64,000 nt of DNA, taken from positions 17,770,421 to 17,834,420 of the forward strand of contig NC_083572.1 of NCBI RefSeq assembly GCF_027579695.1, given 5' to 3'. The notes under the pieces are model-generated. The model made no database searches, was not told the DNA's origin, and was given only the letters and a program-made list of their open reading frames with translations. Origin of the DNA: Neoarius graeffei. Its lineage: Eukaryota > Chordata > Actinopteri > Siluriformes > Ariidae. Shown here one piece after another: positions 32,613-42,539 of the stretch. Each line of letters begins with the position of its first letter. Positions within the stretch are counted from its first letter, which is position 1. A program made the position numbers and the translations under genes.

Positions 32613-34636
32613 TCGTCTCGTCTTCATCTGCTTTATCCGGGGCCGGGTCACGGAGGCAGCAGTCTGAGCATGGAAGCCCAGACTTCCCTTTCCCCAGACA
32701 CCTCAGCCAGCTCCTCAGGAAGAACACCGAGGCGTTCCCAGGCCAGCTGAGAGACATAGTCCCTCCAGCGTGTCCTGGGTCTTCCCCGGGGCCTCCTCCC
32801 GGGGACACATGCCTGGAACACCTCCCCAGGGAGGCGTCCAGGAGGCATCCGAAAGAGATGCCCTAGCCATGTCAGCTGATTCCTCTCAATGTGGAGGAAC
32901 AGCGTCTCTACTCCGAGCTCCTCCTGAGTGACTGTGCTTCTCACCCTATCTCTAAGGGAGCGCCCAGCCACCCTGCGAAGGAAACTCATTTCGGCCGCTT
33001 GTATCCGCGATCTTGTTCTTTCGGTCATTACCCAAAGCTCATGACCATAGGTGAGAGTCGGAACGTAGATCGACCGGTAAATTGAGAGCTTCGGCTTTTG
33101 GCTCAGCTCCTTCTTCACCACAACGGACCGGTAAAGAGACCACATCACTGCGGAGGCTGCCCCGATCCACCTGTCGACCTCACGCTCTATCCTTCCCTCA
33201 CTTGTGAACAAGATCCCGAGATACTTAAACTCCTCCACTTGAGGCAGGACTTCTCCACCAACCTGGAGAGGGCAAGCCACCCTTTTCCGGTCGAGAACCA
33301 TGGCCTCAGACTTGGAGGTGCTGATTCTCATCCCAGCCACTTCACACTCGGCTGCAAACCACCCCAGTGCATGCTGAAGGTCTTGGTTTGAAGAAGCCAA
33401 CAGGACATCATCATCTGCAAAAAGCAGAGATGAAATCCTGTGGTTCTCAAACAGGATTCCTTCCGGCCCCTGACTGCGCCTAGAAATTCTGTCCATAAAA
33501 ATTATGAACAGAACCGGTGACAAAGGGCAGCCCTGCCGGAGTCCAACATACACTGGGAGCATGTCTGACTTACTGCCGGCAATGCGAACCAGACTCCTGC
33601 TCCATTCATACAGGGACCGGACAGCCCTTAGCAAAGAGCCCCGAACCCCATACTCCCGAAGCACCCCCCACAGAATATCATGAGGGACATGGTCGAATGC
33701 CTTCTCCAGATCCACAAAGCACATGTGGACTGGTTGGGCAAACTCCCATGAACCCTCGAGCACCCTATGAAGGGTATAGAGCTGGTCCAGTGTTCTGCGA
33801 CCAGGACGAAAACTGCATTGTTCCTCCTGGATCCGAGGTTCGACTATCGGCCGAATTCTCCTCTCCAGTACCCTGGAGTAAACCTTCCCTGGGCGGCTGA
33901 GAAGTGTGATTCCCCTATAATTGGAGCACACTCTCCGGTCCCCTTTCTTAAAAAGAGGGACCACCACCCCAGTCTGCCACTCCAGAGGCACTGTCCCCGA
34001 CCACCACGCGATGTTGCAGAGGCGTGTCAGCCAAGACAGCCCCACAACATCCAGAGACTTGAGATACTCCAGGGTGGATCTCATCCACCCCCGGTGGCTT
34101 GCCACCGAGGAACTTGCAAACCACCTCAGTGACTTCGGCTTGGGTAATGGACGAGTCTACCTCTGAGTCCTCAGCCTCCGCCTCCTCAATGGAAGACATG
34201 ACGGTGGGATTGAGGAGATCCTCAAAGTATTCCTTCCACCGCATGACAATGTCCCCAGTCGAGGTCAACAGCTCCCCACCCGCACTGTAAACAGTGTTGG
34301 CAGAGTACTGCTTCCCCCTCCTGAGGCGCTGGACGGTTTGCCAGAATTTCTTCAAGGCCGACCGATAGTCCTTCTCCATGGCCTCCCCGAACTCCTCCCA
34401 GTTCCGAGTTTTTGCCTCCGCAACTGCCCGAGCTGCGGCACGCCTGGCCTGCTGATACCTGTCAGCTGCCTCAGGAGTTCAGGAGGTTAACATGGCCCGA
34501 TAGGACTCCTCCTTCAGCTTGACGGCATCCCTTACTTCCAGTGTCCACCACCGGGTTCGGGGATTGCCGCCACGACAGGCACCGGAGACCTTGCGGCCAC
34601 AGCTCCGAACAGCTGCGTCTACGTCGACAGTTTGTA
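32613..34636 (-). mobile_element. Rex3 (RTE-type) LINE, 5' truncated, 13-bp duplication
   Basis: A perfect 13-bp direct repeat, 'gtgttaaactgtc', flanks it at 32600-32612 and 34637-34649. The 3' end (on the minus strand) ends in short repeats built on 'gatgaagacgagacg'. The segments known as binding sites for the standard Rex3 survey primers are present at about 33512-33532 and 33958-33978, supporting the family call. Only the reverse-transcriptase half remains. Confidence 0.93.
32648..34379 (-). pseudogene. Rex3 reverse transcriptase, nearly open
   Basis: A 485-codon open stretch (32648-34105) covers most of the reverse transcriptase. It includes GVVVPLFKKGDRRVCSNYRG, CFVDLEKAFDHVPH (motif A), VGLRQGCPLSPVLFIIFMD, SLLFADDDVLLASS (motif C, ADD), KSEAMVLDRK and EEFKYLGILF. 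The C-terminal end is RPRTRWRDYVSQLAWERLG then LRLLPP. A one-base frame break near 34090-34105 separates the upstream part (to 34379), and further 5' pieces lie to 34620. The endonuclease is absent through 5' truncation. The good preservation suggests a fairly recent insertion. Confidence 0.9.
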
Positions 34637-34649
34637 GTGTTAAACTGTC

Positions 34650-35706
34650 GTATCTGATCAAATTTGCCCCAAGAAAAGTATTTTCTGACTTTTTTCCTCC
34701 TTTCATTACCTCCTCTTATTTTCTCAACTTTACCCACATTCCTTACATATCTTTATAGCACACCCCTTCGATGTTACTGTTTTTTTCTTTCCGTTTCCAG
34801 TTCTGTCTCTGATCTTTTTTTTTTTGAACAGCTCTTTTACTAATATAATTATTTTTACAGAGATTATTTCAGTTTTTCTTTGTACAGGAAATCGTATATT
34901 GGACACCGCCCGGGAAATATGACCAATTCTGATTAGAGTACTTATCAATATACTTGCCTAGTCTAAGCCTAAAGTCCTTCCCACACCATATGGCGCATTA
35001 GGCGGTGTCGATCTCCGTTTCTGTAGCCCTCGGCCTCTTGCCTATTACATAGCTAGGGTTACAGTGGAGGGCTGGTCCTCTGGTAACCACGAGAGTTTGC
35101 GAGAATATACTTGCACTCAATTTAAACTAAAATCATGCCCATTTTGTCAATTTGTGCAAGTGGGTGTGACATCTACATTGCCACTTGTGCTTAGCCTTAG
35201 GTAAATGAAAATAACTACTGACCAAACTAGAACAATAACATCTCTCTTTTTGATGATTACTAAACACCGTGATATGGAACATGACGTGACATATTATCGC
35301 TCATGGTCAGTGACCTCTCCGTCCCATCATGGACCGGAATAATTGTCAAGGACATATTATCGCTCAAGGACATTCGAACTCTTGTCACGTCCCATCCCGA
35401 GGGATCTTACCTTAGCTGTCCTGTCACGTGTCGTGGTACAGTTTGCACCAAACTATATGCAAGAATAAGCTTTAATTGCACCAACCTCTATGCAAGAATA
35501 CAGTCCCTGCATAGATGGGAACTGGTGTTTCATTGTTGTCGTTTATGATGTCACGCCACGTTCCGTTCCGTTCCATTGTCCCAACACATCCCGGGATTAC
35601 AATGGCAGGATGACTCCTAGATTACATGAGTATGACATGCGAAGAAGAAATGACAAGTCAACACAAGAATTTTTCAACAAATTATTTATTAATGAACAAA
35701 TTATAT
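34650..35706. other. No gene; GC-richer motifs shared with 36.3, 36.8 and 45.5 kb
   Basis: The segment at 35277-35420 contains 'tatcgctcatggtcagtgac', related to 'gaggtcactgcccgagcgat' at 36761. Only short open frames without motifs are present. Confidence 0.4.
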
Positions 35707-35708
35707 CC

Positions 35709-36085
35709 CCCGGCGGCATGGTGGTATAAGTGGTTAGCGCTGTCGCCTCACAGCAAGAAGGTCCGGGTTTGAGCCCCGTGGCCGGCGAGGGCCTTTCTGT
35801 ATGGAGTTTGCATGTTCTCCCCGTGTCTGCGTGGGTTTCCTTTGGGTGCTCTGGTTTCCCCCACAGTCCAAAAACATGCAGGTTAGGTTAACTGGTGACT
35901 CTAAATTGACCGTAGGTGTGAATGTGAGTGTGAATGGTTGTCTGTGTCTATGTGTCAGCCCTGTGATGACCTGGCAACTTGTCCAGGGTGTATCCCGCCT
36001 TTCGCCCATAGTCAGCTGGGATAGGCTCCAGCTTGCCTGCGACCCTGTAGAACAGGATAAAGCGGCTAGAGATGATGAGATGGGA
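35709..36085 (+). mobile_element. DANA-like SINE at left edge of a palindrome
   Basis: A full SINE from 'cggcatggtggtataagtgg' to 'gatgatgagatggg'. Its tail abuts 'atatctgggatgagc', the inverse of the target sequence of the SINE at 37041-37408. No left target duplication is seen, which fits a duplicated rather than newly inserted copy. Confidence 0.85.
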
Positions 36086-37040
36086 TATCTGGGATGAGCA
36101 CTGTAACCATCAGATTTTTGATGGAAATGTCCCAGACTAAATCAAAGCCAGACATGTTTGATGTTGAACATGAGAGCTCAAGCTCAACGGGTCAAATTCA
36201 AAAAGAAAAATGAACTGAGTAAATTAGCCTCAGGAGCCGAAATGAAAGAAGGACCATAGCCTGAGGCAGAAATGGCAGTGAGGGATGCAAATAAAAAGAG
36301 AGGTTGCTGCTAAAACCCGTGACGCAGAATGTAACGTGACGTGAAATCGCTCAGACAGTGACCTCCCTGCAATATGGGATGGAACACCTACCTTATTGTT
36401 CGTGATGGAATATAATTTCTCATCTCATCTCATTATCTCTAGCTGCTTTATCCTGTCCTACAGGGTTGCAGGCAAGCTGGAGCCTATCCCAGCTGCAGGT
36501 TAGGTTAACTGGTGACTCTAAATTGACCGTAGGTGTGAATGTGAGTGTGAATGGTTGTCTGTGTCTATGTGTCAGCCCTGTGATGACCTGGCGACTTGTC
36601 CAGGGTGTACCCTGCCTTTTGCCCGTAGTCAGCTGGGATAGGCTCCAGCTTGCCTGTGACCCTGTAGGACAGGATAAAGCAGCTAGAGATAATGAGATGA
36701 GATGAGAAATTATATCCCATCACGAACAATAAGGTAGGTGTCCCATCCCATATTGCAGGGAGGTCACTGCCCGAGCGATTTCACGTCACGTTACATTCTG
36801 TGTCACGGGTTTTAGCAGCAACCTCTCTTTTTATTTGCATCCCTCACTGCCATTTCTACCTAAGGCTATGGTCCTTCTTTCATTTCGGCTCCTGAGGCTA
36901 ATTTACTCAGTTCATTTTTCTTTATGAATTTGACCTGTTGAGTTTGAGCTCTCACGTTCAACATCAAACATGTCTGGCTTTGATTTAGTCTGGGACATTT
37001 CCATCAAAAATCTGACGGTTACAGTGCTCATCCCAGATAT
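36086..37040. repeat. Large near-perfect palindrome (arms ~410 bp)
   Basis: Left arm 36086-36494 and right arm 36629-37040 are inverse copies with few differences by eye. Examples are 'atatctgggatgagcac' against 'gtgctcatcccagatat' and 'taccttattgttcgtgat' against 'atcacgaacaataaggta'. The 134-bp spacer (36495-36628) is internal SINE sequence. Both arms end on SINEs of opposite orientation. Confidence 0.93.
36418..36707 (+). mobile_element. SINE at palindrome centre, tail duplicated in inverse
   Basis: The plus-strand 3' half of a DANA-like SINE (36496-36707) is joined at 'cagctg' to an inverted copy of its own last 75 bases (36418-36495). The junction marks the turn-around point of the inverted duplication. 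Confidence 0.88.
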
Positions 37041-37408
37041 CCCATCTCATTATCTCTAGCCGCTTTATCCTGTTCTACAGGGTCGCAGGCAAGCTGGAGC
37101 CTATCCCAGCTGACTACGGGCGAAAGGCGGGGTACACCCTGGACAAGTCGCCAGGTCATCACAGGGCTGACACATAGACACAGACAACCATTCACATTCA
37201 CACCTACGGTCAATTTAGAGTCACCAGTTAACCTAACCTGCATGTCTTTGGACTGTGGGGGAAACCGGAGCACCCGGAGGAAACCCATGTGGACACAGGG
37301 AGAACATGCAAACTCCGCACAGAAAGGCCCTCGCCGACCACAGGGCTCAAACCCGGACCTTCTTGCTGTGAGGCGACAGCGCTAACCACTACACCACCGT
37401 GTCGCCCC
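37041..37408 (-). mobile_element. DANA-like SINE with 12-bp target duplication
   Basis: An inverted full-length copy flanked by 'catcccagatat' at 37029-37040 and 37409-37420. Confidence 0.92.
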
Positions 37409-37420
37409 CATCCCAGATAT

Positions 37421-37814
37421 TAATATCAGATTTTCAACAAAAACAGACAAGACGATGAGAGATTTTCTGTTTTTTCTTTCGCTCTTGCAAACCATCATAA
37501 AATGCTATAGGGGGTCCATGCAAAAGGCACTGTGCACGCAAGTGCAAAAACGATCACTTGCAGTTGAAATGTCCGTCTACAACCACTGAGTTGATGGTTT
37601 GTACAGTTCACTGCTGCACATGCAGACATTTTTCTTCTAATTTTTCTCACCAACTATATAAATAACTTGTCCAGTTCTGTGTCGGTTCTAGGAGCCTACA
37701 TGAAAGTTCTGCTACGCGATGTGAGTGGTAAGATGGCGGCTAAATGACGAGCCTATGAGCTCGGTGCACACGCCTCAAAAGACAGAGCATAACATGGGTC
37801 AGTTACACTCCTGT
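37421..37814. other. Unrecognised DNA with YY1-like motif
   Basis: 'gatgtgagtggtaagatggcggc' type sequence at about 37717-37738 is the inverse of 32571-32594. AAGATGGCGGC fits the YY1 consensus. Confidence 0.4.
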
Positions 37815-37910
37815 CCACTTGGTGGCAGTAATGCACTAGAGCGCCATTCAGTAGAAGAAAGAAGAAGCAGCGGTTTTAGCTCAGCTGGGGTGAGTGTTTG
37901 GCTAATTTAA
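37815..37910 (+). promoter_or_regulatory. CTCF-like motif and first-exon-like segment
   Basis: CCACTTGGTGGCAGT (37815-37829) is followed by 'gaagaaagaagaagcagcgg' and donor-like 'gctggggtgagtgtttggc'. This is the same order as at 22019-22120. No coding exon follows nearby. The stretch 37911-38690 holds no feature I recognise apart from a (GCTA)n run near 38050-38068. Confidence 0.4.
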
Positions 37911-38821
37911 CATCAGTACTGTAATTCATGTAGTTTGCGTTGTTCGTTTCAAAAGCATCACTGGATCATGATCAGTTTATATAGCTGTGTATTTATAAAC
38001 ACAAGATGAATCTCTGATGTGACAGTAGGCCTAGCGTGGGTCTGGGTTAGCTACAGCTAGCTAGCTAGCTAGGGATAAAACAGTATGGTGCGTACTGCAA
38101 ACAAAACGATGGCTGTTCTCTCCAAACACATCAGGTACGAAAGGTTTTTTCTTATTATTTTGCCGACGATTTGCCCACGCGAAGTTTATTTATTAAAGCA
38201 CGATAGGTTGGATATTTAATCCGTTAACAGATACGCCCTGAAAGTTAATAAGTAAGAATGTAGTTTGCGGTGTTGACAATAAAACCGAAGCACTCCGATC
38301 CTGAAAACGCAAATTCATGTATCATGTTCATGAACCCCGGATAATCACCACTAGGCATGTGTCAGATTGATTTTAGAGTTTTCTGTGCTTTCGAGCTACC
38401 GTTAAAAAACAAAACGAGACACAATTTAATAATTTAATCATCCGGAATCTGAGAGGGAAAACTAAAATGTTCAGGTTTAAGGAGGTTTGTAGGAAACAGC
38501 TGTATATTGGATTGGAACCGATATTAATTATATATTTGAGATGATACCCGAGATTCCAAAAATGCCTCCAGAATTCCTTCTAGATTCATGATTGGGTATA
38601 CTAGACTGCTCTTTTGGCATAATTTTCGTTTGCAACCACGTGACCCAAACTGCTTGCGTCATTGACTGCCGCCGTGTTGGAGGATATACAAGCACACAGT
38701 CAGTGCGTTTACATGCACATCCAGATCGAGCTAAGGGTCCCAGCAGGGGTGCCAGAGAAATCTAATCCTACATGCACACAAGGAAATCGAGCTATTGTGT
38801 GAGGTACATTGTGCACCCGAG

Positions 38822-38836
38822 CCACAGGTGGCGCTA
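38822..38836 (+). promoter_or_regulatory. CTCF-like motif
   Basis: CCACAGGTGGCGCTA is a good match by eye to the CTCF core, within the MITE. Confidence 0.45.
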
Positions 38837-38913
38837 CACGCCCCATCGTGTTGGTACACTTCCGGTTGTCATCATGAAGAAGAGCTATTCAAGAGTATAA
38901 ACAAAGTTATCAG

Positions 38914-39004
38914 CAGTGTTGCTAGATACTGCTGACGTTTTCCAGCCCAAAACATGTTCAAATCCGCCAAAATGCACTTAAAACCGCCCAATCTGGCAAC
39001 ACTG
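38914..39004 (-). mobile_element. 92-bp MITE, copy 3 (91 bp)
   Basis: An inverse copy of the 23092 element, with the same ends 'cagtgttgc' and 'gcaacactg'. No target duplication is seen. Confidence 0.88.
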
Positions 39005-39672
39005 GCAGTTCCGTGTTCACAAGTTCCGTGCTCAAGCTGTTAGGCTTGCTCTAACAGACTGTATGGCTACAAATTGTCCTGCGCAGACCACTGTTTTGTA
39101 AGACAACTTATTTTGCACAATTGTATATTTTTCTAAAGTCCATTTTTTTTGCTTACAATTTAACTTGTCTTAATAAACACAAAGTTCAATTGTTTTGTTT
39201 TATTGACATTCTTCATTTGTTGGACATTGTATATATTATATACAAAATGACTTGTTTATGTACACAATTCACAGCTATGGAACAGCTGTACAGATGTATT
39301 TGGTGATACAGTAAGTGAGCTAAATTTTAACAGTGCAAACAATGCCACAAAAAGAAAAGATTCATGCTGTTGTCATGATTCGTTGTCATGCCGACCGAGG
39401 CTGTTGTGTTTCCCGCTTGTGGTCTCGTCACTCGTCACTTCCGGAAGGGGCAGTGCTGAAGTAAGTAGCTCAAATACGTAGCTCGATAGGGTTTACATGC
39501 ACTAAGTAGCTCGGCAGAAATCGCATAATCTAGGTCGTGTAGCTCGATTCCGAGAAATCAAGTTCGGTTCAATTTCAGCCGAATTAAGGTGTGTACATGG
39601 CATTTTGAACTTCGATTTCAGTCGAGCAACGGCAGAAATTTGATTCTTTCTATGTGCATGTAAACGCACTGA

Positions 39673-40043
39673 CTATCTCATTATCTCTAGCCGCTTTATC
39701 CTGTTCTACAGGGTCGCAGGCAAGCTGGAGCCTATCCCAGCTGACTACGGGCGAGAGGCGGGGTACACCCTGGACAAGTCGCCAGGTCATCACAGGGCTG
39801 ACACATAGACACAGACAACCATTCACACTCACATTCACACCTACGGTCAATTTAGAGTCACCAGTTAACCTAACCTGCATGTCTTTGGACTGTGGGGGAA
39901 ACCGGAGCACCCGGAGAAAACCCACGCGGACACGGGGAGAACATGCAAACTCTGCACAGAAAGGCCCTCGCCGGCCACGGGGCTCGAACCCGGACCTTCT
40001 TGCTGTTAGCGCTGTCGCCTCACCACTACACCACCGTGCCGCC
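39673..40043 (-). mobile_element. DANA-like SINE with a 17-bp microinversion
   Basis: An inverted copy starting in the tail and ending at the head ('ccaccgtgccgcc'). Between the B-box side and the A-box side, bases 40006-40022 are the exact reverse complement of what all other copies have. It abuts the end of the MITE at 38700-39672. Confidence 0.9.
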
Positions 40044-40149
40044 AGCACACAGTATAGCATCAGTAAACAGTGTTCCAAGCTGCATCTCCCATAACCCGGG
40101 ATGGGACGGAACAGTGGTGTCAAGTATTTTCTGTTCCATCCCGCAATAC

Positions 40150-40680
40150 CATTTCTTCTTTTGGCTGCTCCTGATTAGGGGTCGCCACAGCGGATCTTTC
40201 GTCTCCATTGCTCCCTGTCTTCCGCATTCTTCTCTACCACACCTGCCACTTTCATGTCCTCTCTCACCACAACCTCTTTGGCCTTCCTCGTTTTCATGTG
40301 CCTGGCAGCTCCATCCTCAACATTCTCCTTCCAACATGCTCTGCATCTCTCCTCAGGATGTGCCCATACCATCTCAGTCTCGTCTCTCTTGGCTTAATTC
40401 CCAGGCTCTCCACATGTACTGTCCCTCTGATGCTCGTTCCTTATCCTGTCCAACCTCCCATCGTAAACCTTAACACCTGCAACTTTGCCTCCTGTCTCTT
40501 TTTGTTAAGGGTACGGTCTCAATCCAGACATCACAGCTGGTCTCAGTTCTCTCTTATACGTCTTACCTTTCACTTTTGCTGGGACTTTCCGATCACAAAT
40601 GGCTCCCGAAATCCTTCTCCAACTACTCCACCCTGCCTGCACACACACTCACTTTATTTACAAAATGTATAAATTTACCT
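40150..40680 (-). mobile_element. RTE-type LINE 3' fragment
   Basis: On the minus strand this resembles the 3' part of an RTE-clade reverse transcriptase and its tail. 'ttggctgctcctgattaggg' and 'gtcgccacagcggatctttc' mark the 3' end, and 'catctcagtctcgtctctct' the region coding for the C-terminus. It is shredded by indels. Confidence 0.65.
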
Positions 40681-40835
40681 TTTTTTGTTCTAGTTTCACA
40701 GAGACATCAGTCATGTCCACCATTTTATTAATCGGTAGTTCCGTTAGTCATCCCGCCTTTATAGATGAACCCGTCACGTATGATAAAGTTAGAAGAAAAG
40801 CAAAATGTTGTTTTAGTGTCAACATATAACTTAAG

Positions 40836-41196
40836 AAGAAGAAACCTTTATTCATCACATGCACACTTCAAGCACAGTGAAATTCATCCCCTGTATTTAA
40901 CCCATCTGAAGCAGTGAGCATGCGCGCACACAGAGCAGTTGGCAGCCACACCAGAGCGCCCGGGGAGCACTCAGGGGTCAGGTACCTTGCTCAAGGGCAC
41001 CTCAGCCCAAGGCCGCCCCATGTCAACCTAACTGCATGTCTTTGGACTGTGGGGGAAACCGGAGCACCCGGTGGAAACCCACGCAGACACGGGGAGAACA
41101 TGCAAACTCTACACAGAAAGGCCCTCGCCGGCCGCTGGGTTCGAACCCGGAACCTTCTTGCTGTGAGGCGACTGCGCTAACCACTGTGCTGCCCAA
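40836..41196 (-). mobile_element. Chimeric SINE: DANA-like head with a different tail
   Basis: The right part (about 41028-41196) is the usual inverted head: 'tttggactgtgggggaaacc', 'gttcgaacccgg', 'gcgctaaccactg'. The left part (40836-41027) is not the usual tail but the 'aaattcatcccctgtattta' and 'ttgctcaagggcacctcagc' module, also seen at 32052. Confidence 0.8.
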
Positions 41197-42520
41197 ATCT
41201 TTCAAATTTAACTATTGTTCATCTATTTTACAAGTTCTTGCCTCTACCTTTTTCATTTCTTCAGCTGACATAGTATACATCTCAAGTTCTTATCTTTTTT
41301 TTTTTTTTTTTTTTTTTTGATCTGTGCTTCTGTTTTATGACCCACGTTTTCACAATCAGATTTGTTCAGCTTCTTGAGTGCTTATAGGTGTTTCTCTGTT
41401 TAAAAAAAAAATTGGAGTTTTATGCGCATTTCTGAATGCAAGCATATAACGATGGCAAATGTAAAGTGTGTTATTGGATCGATCTACCCATTGTCTGGTT
41501 GCTAGGGACCCTTAGTTACCGTCCCGTCACGTGTAATTTACTGTTCCGCTTCGAGATGACGCTCGTTCTGCCACACGGGATTTCTTTGTGACGTCACGCC
41601 GAGGTATATTCCGTAATTGGAGTTCTGGGCTTTTGGATCAACTTCAATTGAAAATATTGTGAATATAACGTTAATACAATGTGATGGGATATAATAATAC
41701 TGGATAATGAAAGAATACATGACAGTGATGCGTGTGAGTACGAAATGTTAAGTATGAAACCCCTGAATATTTAGAAAACGTAACGTTATTGTAATATACC
41801 GTCCTGTTCCGGTTCATACTTTCCATACCGGGTTATGGGAGACACCTTCCAAGCGATAATATAATTTATTCGACTTATTTTAACTTACTGGATGGCCCTT
41901 CCAAGAGTTACATTTAGAAGCTTGTATTCATTTCTCAAATCTATTTTAAATACCCATCTTTTGATGCAGTCAAAATGATTCTATCTAACACATGCAACAT
42001 TTACACACTATATGACGCATTTAGTTATAATGGAGCACTCACTGGGCAAGGAGGCTGCGGTATTTGAGGTAGTGGATTGACATGAATCTTGTTCGATTGA
42101 CTGTGATCGTTTGGGAAGATTCTTCAATAATTGAGTTTCTTTCTGTGCTCTGTAAGCCTAGCGTTTTGAATTACTGCTTTAGTACCAGCTTTGATTGTGT
42201 TGGAGCCCAGTTTACCAGTTTATGGTACTAGAGCCTAGATTACGAGCATACTCTGTTATTGCTAGTTGTTTGCGCTATGGCAGCCGTTTACACCACCAGC
42301 TATTTCACTTCCGATAAAACTGCTAAGAAAAGTCACATGACTGAAACCCAGCATTAACAAAAGAGACAAGGTAACGGGCAAAACCATATGCAAATGTTGC
42401 AAGGCGCTGTTCAACTACAATACTGCAAACACTACAAATATTTCAGCATTTAAAACACCTTTATTTTTCAACATCAGAGATATTCAGTCATCTGACATCT
42501 GTAAATCTCTGATGCTGTTT
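41197..42520. other. No gene recognised; T24 tract
   Basis: A run of 24 T (41295-41318) and a consensus CRE, TGACGTCA (41589-41596), are the only notable structures. Confidence 0.4.
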
Positions 42521-42539
42521 TTTGATGAAAAAATGCACA

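Larger units (their letters stand above)
38700..39672. mobile_element. MITE with inverted ends, 973 bp
   Basis: The ends are 'tcagtgcgtttacatgcaca' and its inverse 'tgcatgtaaacgcactga'. The left flank is 'agcacacag' (38691-38699), and the same nine bases occur at 40044-40052, beyond an adjoining SINE. No transposase. It contains copy 3 of the 92-bp MITE. Confidence 0.8.

Noticed and set aside
32600-33391. Plus-strand open frames over the Rex3 element
   Set aside because: They are antisense to the reverse transcriptase, which carries the family motifs.
40208-40672. Plus-strand 154-codon open frame near 40.4 kb
   Set aside because: It is the antisense of an RTE-type LINE 3' part. The composition is Leu/Pro/Ser-rich without motifs.
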